A DNA stretch of 47,901 nt from JAVZLQ01 sp049972525 (lineage in GTDB: Archaea; Thermoproteota; Bathyarchaeia; Bathyarchaeales; Bathycorpusculaceae). The stretch's first letter is position 1; each line of letters opens with the position of its first letter. Shown in pieces: positions 7,243-15,104 of this stretch. The stretch is taken from the NCBI GenBank assembly GCA_049972525.1, contig JBMFKI010000012.1, positions 1-47,901 of the forward strand, read 5' to 3'. The notes under the pieces are model-generated. The model had not been told where the DNA came from, made no database searches, and saw only the letters and a list, made by a program, of their open reading frames with translations. A program made the position numbers and the translations under genes.

Positions 7243-9366
7243 TCATGCTGGGATCGCTGGAGCGGCTACGACAACGGATTTGTCGAATGTTCTGCGTATG
7301 GCGAATTCCGCTTGTTTTCCGTCGTTCCACTGGTCAACTGGGCGTAAGTAGCCTACAACTCGCGAGTAGACTTCGCAGTTTGCCCCGCAGATTGGGCATT
7401 GTTTGTGTTCGCCGCTTGTGTAGCCGTGGGTTGGGCATATGCTGAAGGTTGGTGTCAAAGTGAAGTATGGTAGACGCGTGTTCCATGTTACTTTGCGAAT
7501 TAGTTCTGCAGCGGATTTCCATGAGTAGAGCCTCTCGCCTAAGTAAATGTGAAAGACTGTTCCGCCCGTATAAAGCGTCTGCAGCTTTTCTTGATGCTCC
7601 AGCGCCTCAAACAAGTCTCCTTCAAAATCCACTGGCAACTGGGATGAGTTTGTGTAGAATGGTTCTGCGCCTTTCGATAAGTGTTTCTCGTTTGCAACAA
7701 TTATGTCTGGGTACTTCCGCTTGTCTATGCGTGCAAGCCTATAGCTTGTGCCCTCTGCTGGTGTTGCCTCCAAATTGTAGATGTTGCCAGTTTCTTCCTG
7801 AAAGTCTGCGAGTTTTTCCCGCATGAAATTGAGAACTTTAACTGCGAATTCTAAGCCATCTTGGGAGGCTATGCTAAAGCCGAAGAGATTCATTACCGCT
7901 TCGTTCATGCCCACCAATCCTATCGTTGAGAAGTGGTTCTTCCAGTATTTTCCAAATGTTTCCTTAACGTTGCGGAGATAACGCCTTGAATACGGGTACA
8001 AGCCATTATCAGTAAAGTTTTCCAAAGCCTTACGCTTTATCTCTAGACTGTCCTTTGCTGTTTCCATAAGCGCCCCCAAACGTTCTAAGAACTCATCCTC
8101 ATTTTTCGACAAGTAACCAACTCTTGGAAGGTTGAGCGTCACAACTCCTATTGAGCCCGTCAAGGGGTTGGCTCCAAAGAAGCCACCGCCTCTTTTACGC
8201 AGTTCACGGTTATCTATCCTTAAACGGCAACACATGCTTCTAACATCTTCTGGCTTCATATCGCTGTTTATGAAGTTTGAGAAGTATGGTACACCATATT
8301 TTGCTGTAACCTCAAAAACCTTCTGTGAAATCGGCGATTCCCAATCAAAATCTTTCGTTATGTTATACGTTGGTATTGGAAAAGTGAAAACCCTACCTTT
8401 CGCGTCACCCTGATTCATAACTTCAGCAAAGGCCACATTGAAAGTCTTCATCTCCTCTTCCATTTCGCCATAAGTCTTATCCATGACTTGTCCTCCGATA
8501 ATCACAGGTTCATCCTTCATAAACTCTGGAACGTTCAGATCCAAAGTGACATTGGTGAAAGGGGTCTGAAATCCGACGCGCGTCGGCACGTTCATGTTGA
8601 AGAAGAATTCCTGCAGCGCCTGCTCAACTTCTTTTTGACTTAATTTGTCGTAGTGTATAAAAGGCGCTAGGTATGTGTCGAAGTTGCTGAAGGCTTGTGC
8701 CCCTGCGGCTTCTCCTTGAAGCGTATAGAAAAAGTTGACTATTTGACCCAGGGCTGTCCTGAAATGTTTTGCTGGTTTGCTTTCAATTTTTCCCGGAACT
8801 CCTCCGAAACCTGAAAGCAGTAAATCCTTTATGTCCCAGCCTACGCAGTATGGTCCCAACACACCTAGGTCGTGTATATGCATGTCTCCTGAGAAATGGG
8901 CGTCTGCTATTTGTGGAGGGTAAATCCTTGTAATCCAGTATTTGGCTATGACTGTGGATGAGAGATAATTGTTTAAGCCTTGTAGTGAATAGCTCATATT
9001 TGAGTTTTCGCGGACGCGCCAGTCCTCAATCTCCAAGTATTGGTCGACGAGGTCTGCTGAGCTTAGTAGGGATGCTAATTCTCTCAAGTCTTGGTGTTGC
9101 TTGCGGTATAGGATGTAAGCTTTGGCGGTTCTTGCGTGTCCGTTTTCTATGAGTACTTTTTCAACAATGTCTTGGATTTCCTCAACTGTAGGAACTCCTT
9201 CCTCTCCGAATCGATGTCTTAGTATTTCCACGACATTGTCGCTTAATTTTTTGGCTAGTTCACGGTCTTTTCCGCCAACAGCTTTGGCGGCTTTCCAAAT
9301 GGCGTTTGTTATGCGTTCTTGGTCAAACGCCTCTAATTTTCCATCACGTTTCCTAACAAACCTCAT
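7243..9366 (-). CDS. nrdD: Anaerobic (class III) ribonucleoside-triphosphate reductase
   Basis: A 707-residue class III reductase that converts ribonucleoside triphosphates to deoxynucleotides. Residues 1-95 form an ATP-cone allosteric domain. The barrel carries GPYCVGWD and a MCCRLRIDNRELRKRGGG segment with active-site-region cysteines. Near the C-terminus are a four-cysteine zinc site (CPTHG...CPICGANC) and RVVGYL, in which the glycine becomes the stable radical. Activation is by NrdG. The start codon overlaps the stop of nrdR in ATGA. Length and motifs are complete, and no class II or I reductase is nearby, pointing to an anaerobic or microaerobic life. Confidence 0.96.
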   Translation of the reverse strand: MRFVRKRDGKLEAFDQERITNAIWKAAKAVGGKDRELAKKLSDNVVEILRHRFGEEGVPTVEEIQDIVEKVLIENGHARTAKAYILYRKQHQDLRELASLLSSADLVDQYLEIEDWRVRENSNMSYSLQGLNNYLSSTVIAKYWITRIYPPQIADAHFSGDMHIHDLGVLGPYCVGWDIKDLLLSGFGGVPGKIESKPAKHFRTALGQIVNFFYTLQGEAAGAQAFSNFDTYLAPFIHYDKLSQKEVEQALQEFFFNMNVPTRVGFQTPFTNVTLDLNVPEFMKDEPVIIGGQVMDKTYGEMEEEMKTFNVAFAEVMNQGDAKGRVFTFPIPTYNITKDFDWESPISQKVFEVTAKYGVPYFSNFINSDMKPEDVRSMCCRLRIDNRELRKRGGGFFGANPLTGSIGVVTLNLPRVGYLSKNEDEFLERLGALMETAKDSLEIKRKALENFTDNGLYPYSRRYLRNVKETFGKYWKNHFSTIGLVGMNEAVMNLFGFSIASQDGLEFAVKVLNFMREKLADFQEETGNIYNLEATPAEGTSYRLARIDKRKYPDIIVANEKHLSKGAEPFYTNSSQLPVDFEGDLFEALEHQEKLQTLYTGGTVFHIYLGERLYSWKSAAELIRKVTWNTRLPYFTLTPTFSICPTHGYTSGEHKQCPICGANCEVYSRVVGYLRPVDQWNDGKQAEFAIRRTFDKSVVVAAPAIPA

Positions 9367-9809
9367 TTTTTCACCTCTAGAAGCACTTTACGGAAATCTT
9401 CAGGCTCTTCAAAACGCCTATAAACGGATGCAAACCTGATGTATGCGACCCTATCAAGATTCTTCAAGTACTTCATAACCAAGTCACCTATTTCCTGTGA
9501 ACTGACTTCCTCCCTTCCAAGTTTTGCCAAATCTTGGCGTACATGTTCTGCTAATTCGCGGATCTGCTCAGTCGTTACTGGTCTTTTTTCGCAGGCTTTC
9601 TGTAAACCTCTAACTATCTTGTTTATGTCGAATCTTTCAAGTCTTCCGTCCTTCTTTTTGACCATTAGCTCTATTGTTTCTACATACTCGTAAGTTGTGA
9701 AACGTTTTCCACAGTCTGCGCATTCTTTGCGTCTTCTAACGGTGTTGTCTGGCGAGTCTCTTGTTTCGAGAGTTTTTAAATTTTCAGATCCGCAATATGG
9801 ACACTTCAT
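9363..9809 (-). CDS. nrdR: Ribonucleotide reductase repressor NrdR
   Basis: About 148 residues: a zinc ribbon (C3, C6, C30, C33; MKCPYCG...CADCG) that binds DNA, followed by an ATP-cone that senses ATP/dATP. In bacteria NrdR represses reductase genes when dATP is high; archaeal examples are inferred to act alike. The frame allows an ATG at 9824, but a TATA box on this strand (GTTATAAAAC, 9832-9841) predicts transcription near 9809, exactly at the second ATG that gives the standard MKCPYCG start. It is the promoter-proximal gene of nrdRDG and its stop overlaps nrdD by 4 bases, so it probably regulates its own operon. Confidence 0.93.
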   Translation of the reverse strand: MKCPYCGSENLKTLETRDSPDNTVRRRKECADCGKRFTTYEYVETIELMVKKKDGRLERFDINKIVRGLQKACEKRPVTTEQIRELAEHVRQDLAKLGREEVSSQEIGDLVMKYLKNLDRVAYIRFASVYRRFEEPEDFRKVLLEVKK

Positions 9810-9825
9810 TTTTATCACACGCATG

Positions 9826-9857
9826 TTTAGTGTTTTATAACTAAAGTAGACACTAAA
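9826..9857 (-). promoter_or_regulatory. Promoter of nrdRDG with an inverted repeat around the TATA box
   Basis: TTTAGTGT (9826-9833) and ACACTAAA (9850-9857) are perfect 8-base inverted arms with a 16-base spacer that includes most of the minus-strand TATA box GTTATAAAAC. NrdR boxes in bacteria have ACAC...GTGT-like ends, so this is a candidate autoregulatory operator. The arms and TATA box are directly visible; binding by NrdR is inference. Confidence 0.45.
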
Positions 9858-10088
9858 TGTAGAGTTTTGTTATTTAAATTCTTTTCACAACAACTTTGAA
9901 ATAGCTAAGAAAAGTGTTCTAAAAGCAGATGTAATTATATACATAATTGCGAAAACAAAAAACCCAAAAACAAAATTTCTGATGAAAAGAGCTGAATTTT
10001 TGAAAGTTTCTGTAGCGCTTAAAATTTTTCATTTTTGGCAGCTAAAGATTTATTATTGTTTAAATGTCTTGTGCGGTAGGGAAGCGCT

Positions 10089-10985
10089 ATGAACATTTAT
10101 ATTCGAAATTTTGATGAGAAGGATCTGCCGACGATTGTTTACCTGCTTAATCAAGAATATGAAGGCGCGTATGAGTTTACTCCCTATAGCGAGGATAAGC
10201 TTCGCCAGTGGATTCAACGTGCAACTGCGAAAATTTTTGTTGCAGAGAGCAAAAATGAAGTTTTAGGCGTTGTCGCGTACAGAGAAAGTCATTGGGGCGA
10301 GGAAATTGAGTGGCTTGCAGTAAAAGAGATTGAGACAAAAAAGGTTATAGAAAACATGTTAGTTAGCCATGTTGAAAAACACGTAAAGGGCCATGCGGTT
10401 TTCACCGCTGTGGATGCTGGAAGCCCAAAAATTGCCGATTGGATTGAGCGTGGATACAAAGCCGAAGGCGGATTATACCACATGGTCGCTAGACTTGATG
10501 AGTTAAAATCAATTCCAGAAGTTCAAGAGGGCATAACCCTCCGCAGCCTAAAACCAGAAGAGGAGAAAGCTTTTGTAGAAGCTGTGAATGCGGGATTCGG
10601 CTTGGAAAGAATTAATCTTGGCGCAATCCAGCGTTGGAAAGATGAACATCCACCCTTCAGTGAAGAGTGGATACATGTTGCGGATGATAGCGGCAAGATC
10701 GTTTCCGTGGTTGTTTCACGGCCAGACACTGAGTTTAATGAATACTATGGTGGAAAGCGGGGCTACATGGGTCCAGCTGCGACAATCCCGCAGTACCGCG
10801 GGAAAGGACTTGCCAGTGCATTGACTTGCCGTACAATGAACTTTCTCCATACGCGTGGATACAGTTCCGTTGCGTTATACACTGTTGAACAAAACATTCC
10901 ATCAGTAACTCTTCTTCAAAAGTTAGGCTTCCACATTTCGCATAATTGGAAGTTCATGCGCAAAACACTTTCAACTGGAGCCTGA
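10089..10985 (+). CDS. Tandem GNAT-family acetyltransferase
   Basis: A 298-residue protein made of two GNAT-fold halves. The N-terminal half (about 1-135) shows IRNFDEKDLPTIVYLLNQEY and a degenerate acetyl-CoA region. The C-terminal half (about 148-295) keeps the acetyl-CoA loop in AATIPQYRGKGLASAL, followed by LYTVEQNIPSVTLLQKLGF, the usual beta5-alpha4 segment. Catalysis therefore probably depends on the second half. The acceptor is unknown; protein N-termini, small molecules and antibiotics are all possible. It is 3 bases upstream of the 8-oxoguanine glycosylase gene and probably cotranscribed. The preceding 230 bases are A+T-rich without a visible gene. Confidence 0.85.
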   Translation: MNIYIRNFDEKDLPTIVYLLNQEYEGAYEFTPYSEDKLRQWIQRATAKIFVAESKNEVLGVVAYRESHWGEEIEWLAVKEIETKKVIENMLVSHVEKHVKGHAVFTAVDAGSPKIADWIERGYKAEGGLYHMVARLDELKSIPEVQEGITLRSLKPEEEKAFVEAVNAGFGLERINLGAIQRWKDEHPPFSEEWIHVADDSGKIVSVVVSRPDTEFNEYYGGKRGYMGPAATIPQYRGKGLASALTCRTMNFLHTRGYSSVALYTVEQNIPSVTLLQKLGFHISHNWKFMRKTLSTGA

Positions 10986-10988
10986 ACA

Positions 10989-11864
10989 ATGCCGGAAATA
11001 ACGCTTGATCCATCAAATCCGCTCAATTTAGATGTCACGTTTTGTTGCGGTCAAGCTTTTAGATGGGAAAAGCGGGGCGGGTGGTGGTATGGAATAGTCG
11101 GAGAACAAGCATTTAGGGTGAGGCAAAATGGCGAGCGAATTTTGTTTGAAAACGTCGATGAAAAATTCATAAGAAACTACTTTGGTTTAAATTATGACTT
11201 ATCAAAGATTCTTAATAAAATCTGCAAAGACAACTACGTCAGAGACGCTGTCAAAGCTTTCATGGGTTTACGTATTCTCCGCCAAGAACCTTGGGAATGC
11301 CTCGCATCATACATTTGTGCAACCTATAAGAATATTTCAGCAATTAGGAAGATGCTGGCAAACTTATCAAGAAAGTTTGGAGAAAAAATACAATTTGAAG
11401 GACTTGACTTCTACAGTTTCCCAACAAAGGAAACGATTGCAAAGGTAAAAGCTGAAGAATTGGCAGACTGTGGTCTCGGATATAGAGCAAAATACGTGTG
11501 TGAAACAGCAAAAATGTTATGCGAAAGCAACTTTGATTTCAAGCGATTTAAAACTCTTAGTTATGAAAAAGCCAGGAATGAATTGCTAAATTTTTCAGGT
11601 GTAGGCAACAAAGTTGCAGATTGCGTTCTACTTTTCTCTTTAGATAAACTCGAGGCTTTCCCAATCGATGTGTGGATAAAACGCGTTATTTTAAACTTTT
11701 ACGCACAACACTTTCCACAACAACTTATTAAAAAGTTAACCAACAAAAAATCTTTAACACCTTCAGAGTATCGAACGCTTAACCTTTTTGGAAGAAACTA
11801 CTTCGGCGAATATGCGGGTTATGCCCAAGAATACCTCTATCACTACATGAGAACGCAATTTTAG
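10989..11864 (+). CDS. 8-oxoguanine DNA glycosylase/AP lyase, OGG1-like
   Basis: A 291-residue helix-hairpin-helix glycosylase of the OGG1 type. The N-terminal beta domain has FCCGQAFRW; ILRQEPWECLASYICATYKNI is close to the OGG1 core; GLGYRAKY follows. The helix-hairpin-helix motif FSGVGNKVADC supplies the catalytic lysine K208, and D227 (AFPIDVW) is the conserved aspartate. It removes oxidised guanine opposite cytosine and nicks the abasic site. The residue after the aspartate pair, a histidine in human OGG1, appears as tryptophan or valine here, which may alter base recognition. It follows the GNAT gene by 3 bases and its 3' end overlaps the convergent gene by 4. Confidence 0.88.
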   Translation: MPEITLDPSNPLNLDVTFCCGQAFRWEKRGGWWYGIVGEQAFRVRQNGERILFENVDEKFIRNYFGLNYDLSKILNKICKDNYVRDAVKAFMGLRILRQEPWECLASYICATYKNISAIRKMLANLSRKFGEKIQFEGLDFYSFPTKETIAKVKAEELADCGLGYRAKYVCETAKMLCESNFDFKRFKTLSYEKARNELLNFSGVGNKVADCVLLFSLDKLEAFPIDVWIKRVILNFYAQHFPQQLIKKLTNKKSLTPSEYRTLNLFGRNYFGEYAGYAQEYLYHYMRTQF

Positions 11865-12223
11865 ATTAGGTTTTTCTCCCGTAAAATTTCAGCGGAACTG
11901 TTTCCATTCGTTGTCACAATTGATATTGTCTCTGAAACAAGCCTAATAGCTTCAGCATAATTATGTTGCAGCACTAGCTTAATCACCTCATCCAGTTTTT
12001 CGCTGACATCTTTGAAGCTATTTTCTTCAGAGGCGTTAGCGGCAATGTTAACCTCCATAATTAACGCATTAAAATATGAAGCTAAAATTTTTTCTGCTCC
12101 AATAACTTCATCTTCTTTCATGTTCTCTAAAGCTTCTAGGAGTTTAGCTGCAATAATCAGGTTTGACTTTATCTTTTCAGCATAGTGGAAAACGATTATC
12201 GCATTTTTTATTTCATTCTCCAA
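11861..12223 (-). CDS. Uncharacterised all-helical protein
   Basis: 120 residues, not recognised. It is predicted to be almost entirely helical (for example KIKSNLIIAAKLLEALENM), acidic and without cysteines, signal or membrane segment. The pattern of long amphipathic helices suggests a helical bundle, perhaps a dimer. It starts 22 bases downstream of the redox protein gene on the same strand and may be cotranscribed with it. Its 3' end overlaps the glycosylase stop by 4 bases. It reads like a real gene because of its steady codon pattern and its position. Confidence 0.58.
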   Translation of the reverse strand: MENEIKNAIIVFHYAEKIKSNLIIAAKLLEALENMKEDEVIGAEKILASYFNALIMEVNIAANASEENSFKDVSEKLDEVIKLVLQHNYAEAIRLVSETISIVTTNGNSSAEILREKNLI

Positions 12224-12244
12224 TAAATGTCAACTGCCCAAAAC

Positions 12245-12526
12245 CTATTTTATAGTAGCTCTTTCTCTCCACTTTTCTATTCGCTTTTTAACTTCTTCTT
12301 CAAGCTTCTCTTTTGAGATTAGGCGCCCCTCAACTATAACTTCATCGCCGAAAATAATGCTTGGCGTGCTTAAAATGTCATAGGCTAATCCTTCTTTAAA
12401 ACCTTCTTCAGTTGCCATGTTTACTTCTCTAAAGGCGATGCCGAGCTTCTGTGCAACCTCAGAAGCAATAATTTTGGCGACTGGACAAACTGGACATGTT
12501 GGCAAAGTGAAAACTTTCAACTCCAT
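12245..12526 (-). CDS. Thioredoxin/glutaredoxin-like redox protein
   Basis: A 93-residue thioredoxin-fold protein with the active-site motif CPVC (C11, C14) near the N-terminus, a cis-proline in STPSIIF and a glutaredoxin-like C-terminus. It is the short archaeal MJ0307-like type that reduces disulphides in the cytosol. The frame extends 7 codons upstream, but GGAGAA sits 8 bases before the ATG at 12526, so that start is chosen. The second-cysteine context (CPVCPVAK) has a proline after the motif, common in redox-active small thiol carriers. Its electron donor is not identified here. Confidence 0.85.
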   Translation of the reverse strand: MELKVFTLPTCPVCPVAKIIASEVAQKLGIAFREVNMATEEGFKEGLAYDILSTPSIIFGDEVIVEGRLISKEKLEEEVKKRIEKWRERATIK

Positions 12527-12637
12527 GAAATCATTTCTCCGAAACATAAATTTGCCACACCACTACCTTTTAAATCTTTCACAAACCCTTAAACGCGGAA
12601 AACGTTTAAATTAAATCTAAAACAGCATAATTAAGGG

Positions 12638-12712
12638 GGGCCCGTAGCTCAGCTAGGTTAGAGCGACAGGCTCATAACCTGTTGGTCGCCGGTTCAAATC
12701 CGGCCGGGCCCA
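12638..12712 (+). tRNA. tRNA-Met (CAT), elongator type or tRNA-Ile2
   Basis: A 75-base cloverleaf: acceptor GGGCCCG pairs with CGGGCCC, D-stem GCTC/GAGC, anticodon stem ACAGG/CCTGT with loop CTCATAA, and T-stem GCCGG/CCGGC with loop TTCAAAT. The anticodon is CAT (12673-12675), the discriminator is A and CCA is not encoded. The anticodon stem lacks the three G-C pairs of initiator tRNA, so it is an elongator tRNA or a tRNA-Ile2 whose C34 would become agmatidine. No intron is visible. Confidence 0.96.
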
Positions 12713-12808
12713 TTTTGTCTATCTTTATGCGTGTCTTTTTGTTGTACAATTGGATAAAAAGGTTTATTAAATATTGATATTCCGATATGCTTTTGAAAGG
12801 TGTTGTGT

Positions 12809-13132
12809 ATGGAAAAAAGTTTTCGGTGTGACAGTTGTCATGTGACATTTCAAAAGCCACTTCTGACAACAGACTCTTCTGGTGGGCGTGTTCAGGTGTA
12901 TTATGCTTGTCCACGTTGTCTTTCAAGGGTTGATGATGTTAAAGAAAGTAAGTACAGCGAAGAAAAGCAGGGAAATTCAACCTCTGTTAAGAAAGATGAG
13001 AAAAATGCTGGGGAGCATGCGGTAGCTGGCTGTAAGCATTTTCTTGGGTATTTGAGGAAGCGCCCTAAGGATTCTGCTATTTCAGATGAATGTCTAGTCT
13101 GTGAGAGGATGATTGAGTGTCTGACGCGTTAA
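12809..13132 (+). CDS. Cysteine-rich zinc-binding protein
   Basis: 107 residues (start at MEKSFRC; the frame opens 9 bases earlier). It has two cysteine clusters. The first, CDSCHVTFQKP...CPRC, has the spacing of a zinc ribbon; the second, CKHFLGYLRKRPKD then ECLVCERMIEC, looks like another metal site. A charged, low-complexity linker joins them (about 50-70). I recognise the general type as a small uncharacterised archaeal protein found in Bathyarchaeia-like genomes, with no assigned function. It sits between tRNA-Met and the rhomboid protease gene, 21 bases upstream of the latter, so the two may form an operon. Confidence 0.72.
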   Translation: MEKSFRCDSCHVTFQKPLLTTDSSGGRVQVYYACPRCLSRVDDVKESKYSEEKQGNSTSVKKDEKNAGEHAVAGCKHFLGYLRKRPKDSAISDECLVCERMIECLTR

Positions 13133-13153
13133 ATTAAGGATTAAATACTTTCT

Positions 13154-13915
13154 ATGCATTTAAGTTCGGTCAGTGAGCTTTGCTTGCTCCCGATTAGGGA
13201 TATTAATAGGTCTAGAACAACTCCGCATGTTAATCGCTTAATCATAGTTTTGAATGTAGTGATTTTTGTTGTTTTTTGGCTTTCAAGCATTGGAGTTTTG
13301 AATGAGAAAATTGCAATTTACATGGCGGGAAACGATGAAACATCAGGCGCCTTTGTAATGGTGCCGAATGACGTTCTGCATGGTGAACGCCTATTCACGT
13401 TGTTTACTTCAATGTTTATGCATGCAAATTGGTTTCACCTTTTTGGGAATATGCTTTTTCTCTTTGTTTTCGGCGACAATGTTGAAGATGCGTTCGGTCA
13501 TGTAGGATACCTAATGTTCTATTTAATCTGCGGATTAGCAGCAGATTTTGCGCATATCTTCGTCACTTTGTATGCACCACAAATAAGTAGAATGATCGGT
13601 TTCCAGGTTGCTGCTACGAGTTTAGATGAGGGTGTTGTTGGGGCTTCTGGAGCCATCTCTGGAGTTCTAGGCGCCTATTTTCTCCTTTATCCAAAAGCCA
13701 TAGTCTTAACATTGTTTTTTTACGTCATATTACCAGTCCCAGCATTCATTTTTCTCGGTATATGGTTTCTTTTGCAATGGGTTTATGTTGCCTTTGACCT
13801 TTCTGGAGGAGTTGCATACTTTGCGCACATTGGCGGCTTTATCGCAGGAATGATTTTAGCTCTAATTTTTGGACTAAAGCGAAAACGAAGGCAAGATGAG
13901 CGTTTTCGGTTGTGA
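13154..13915 (+). CDS. Rhomboid-family intramembrane serine protease
   Basis: A 253-residue protein with six predicted membrane segments. The catalytic serine lies in GASGAISG and its histidine partner in YFAHIGGFIAG; HANWFHLFGNM holds the conserved HxxxN of the oxyanion site. Rhomboids cleave substrates inside the membrane. The archaeal N-terminus usually reads LPIRDINRSRTTPHVN, which begins here at residue 12; a TATA-like GATTAAATA just before the listed ATG suggests that translation may start downstream, at TTG 13184. The C-terminus is strongly basic (KRKRRQDER), consistent with a cytoplasmic end. Confidence 0.9.
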   Translation: MHLSSVSELCLLPIRDINRSRTTPHVNRLIIVLNVVIFVVFWLSSIGVLNEKIAIYMAGNDETSGAFVMVPNDVLHGERLFTLFTSMFMHANWFHLFGNMLFLFVFGDNVEDAFGHVGYLMFYLICGLAADFAHIFVTLYAPQISRMIGFQVAATSLDEGVVGASGAISGVLGAYFLLYPKAIVLTLFFYVILPVPAFIFLGIWFLLQWVYVAFDLSGGVAYFAHIGGFIAGMILALIFGLKRKRRQDERFRL

Positions 13916-13928
13916 AAACGCACTTTTT

Positions 13929-13992
13929 GGGGTCTGGCCGTCATGAGTTCCTCATCCGCATAAATCAGTCTGGGACGGCATCATCATCCCCC
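13929..13992 (-). ncRNA. Candidate C/D-box-like small RNA
   Basis: Read on the minus strand this segment has, in order: a GGGGG 5' stem, C box ATGATGA (13981-13987), a 12-base guide, D' box CTGA (13965-13968), 9 bases, C' box ATGAGGA (13949-13955), another 12-base guide, a D-like box CAGA and CCCC. The two 12-base guide spacings are as expected for archaeal 2'-O-methylation guides. Against it, D is CAGA rather than CTGA, and the two guides share complementary GCCGTC/GACGGC, so a plain hairpin RNA is possible. It lies 52 bases downstream of the Pop5 gene on the same strand. I could not match either guide to rRNA from memory. Confidence 0.45.
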
Positions 13993-14043
13993 AGAGTTTA
14001 CAACGTTCACCCACATTTAAATGAGTTGCTATTTCAGAAGTGG

Positions 14044-14376
14044 TTACGCGTTCCGATGTATACTTAACTTCTTGTGTAAGGCTTTTATTGTTCCTGAAAC
14101 AGCGAGTACATGGATGCTAGCTGGTTTATCGCTTATTCTTGTTATTGTTGCCAATGATGCTCTCACCATTTTTAGGGCTGTATGCGAAACGCGTACGATC
14201 GCTAACTGTTTGTCATCATCGTAATCAATTAGGCTTAAGCCTGTTTGACTTGCACCGTATTCTCCATAAAGTTTCAAGATCGCATTCCAAACATTGTCAG
14301 TGAACTCCTTTGAGCTAAACTTTTCTGCGGATTCTATTTGCAATGCTAAATATCGCCTTTTAACCCTTTTTAACAA
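14044..14376 (-). CDS. rnp2: RNase P protein subunit Pop5 (Rnp2)
   Basis: A 110-residue Pop5 homologue. It begins MLKRVKRRYLALQIES, then LYGEYGASQTGLSLIDYD and IVRVSHTALKMVRASL, and ends with the family's SGTIKALH segment. With Rpp30 it forms the heterotetramer that activates the catalytic domain of RNase P RNA for 5' maturation of tRNA. It overlaps rnp3 by 7 bases and is the last protein gene of the operon running from eL15 through eL13, a predicted exosome-linked protein and Rpp30. The gene order matches the archaeal exosome/RNase P superoperon, here without the proteasome and exosome genes. Confidence 0.9.
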   Translation of the reverse strand: MLKRVKRRYLALQIESAEKFSSKEFTDNVWNAILKLYGEYGASQTGLSLIDYDDDKQLAIVRVSHTALKMVRASLATITRISDKPASIHVLAVSGTIKALHKKLSIHRNA

Positions 14377-15104
14377 TCATCTCCCTTCCGAATCAGTTTT
14401 ATTCCAGGCGCCACAAAACGTTGGTTGAGCTTTTCCCTATTCCTTTTAACTATTGCTGTTGGGTTTTTGGATACAGCTCTTAGTGCTGTTGCCTCATCCA
14501 AGTCGAAGAGAAAAGCCAACGAAGCTTGTTCTCTTGGTTTTCGCATTAGCATTTCATCTGCAACTCCGCTGGATATCACTATTGGAATTTTGTACTCTTT
14601 TGCAATTGCGGTTTCCCTTCTTAGGTTGTGGATAAGCCTAGCCCTTGCTAAGCCATCAAGCGCTAAAATGTGTTTCATGTCTATTTCTAGCGAAGCTAGG
14701 GCGCTTGATGCCAGTTCAGCTTCTGCCTTATCAAAGAATCTTTTTCGGTAGTCTGTTGATGGGAAGTTTAATAGGTCTACGCGTCTATCTTTTGCTGCTT
14801 GCCTTGCAATGCTCTTTGATTCGCATAAGACGGCTATTATCTCAAATCTTCTCCGCAGTTTTCGTAGATTGCTTATCAACTCTCTTGGATTTCGCGGTTT
14901 AAGGTCTAAGCGAGAGACAAAGTCAACATTGCTTTCTACGCATATTTTCTTAAGTTTTTGTATTTCTTCTTGTTGAAAGTTTTGCGGAAGAGCTATGGCT
15001 ATGAGCTTGTATCCAAGTCTTGCGGCTTTGTTTACAACTCGTGAAATTTGCTCTAAATCTTTTGGATTTGGAAGTAAATGTAGATCTGCATATGCTCTTT
15101 TCAT
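14370..15104 (-). CDS. rnp3: RNase P protein subunit Rpp30 (Rnp3)
   Basis: A 244-residue TIM-barrel-like protein of the Rpp30 family. Visible features are YADLHLLPN at the N-terminus, a strand SRLDLKPRNPREL, LLNFPSTDYRKRFFDKAEAELA and IVISSGVADEMLMRKPREQASLAFLFDL. It pairs with Pop5 in archaeal RNase P. It overlaps the upstream RNA-binding protein gene by 4 bases and Pop5 by 7, so translation of the three is probably coupled. Length and motifs are normal; nothing is missing. Confidence 0.92.
   Translation of the reverse strand: MKRAYADLHLLPNPKDLEQISRVVNKAARLGYKLIAIALPQNFQQEEIQKLKKICVESNVDFVSRLDLKPRNPRELISNLRKLRRRFEIIAVLCESKSIARQAAKDRRVDLLNFPSTDYRKRFFDKAEAELASSALASLEIDMKHILALDGLARARLIHNLRRETAIAKEYKIPIVISSGVADEMLMRKPREQASLAFLFDLDEATALRAVSKNPTAIVKRNREKLNQRFVAPGIKLIRKGDDC

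Noticed and set aside
7243..9366. Several long plus-strand open frames opposite nrdD, nrdG and nrdR
   Set aside because: They are antisense shadows of strongly conserved genes; their translations show no protein-like motifs.
9990..10015. Another C/D-box RNA from TGATGA followed by CTGA
   Set aside because: The boxes are only a few bases apart, leaving no room for a guide, and there is no second pair of boxes.
12638..12712. Initiator tRNA-Met
   Set aside because: The anticodon stem is ACAGG/CCTGT and lacks the three consecutive G-C pairs typical of initiators.
12672..12926. A minus-strand 84-residue open frame ending in GPAGFEPATNRL
   Set aside because: This peptide is the well-known antisense product of a tRNA T-arm and acceptor; the frame overlaps tRNA-Met and the zinc protein gene and is not a gene.
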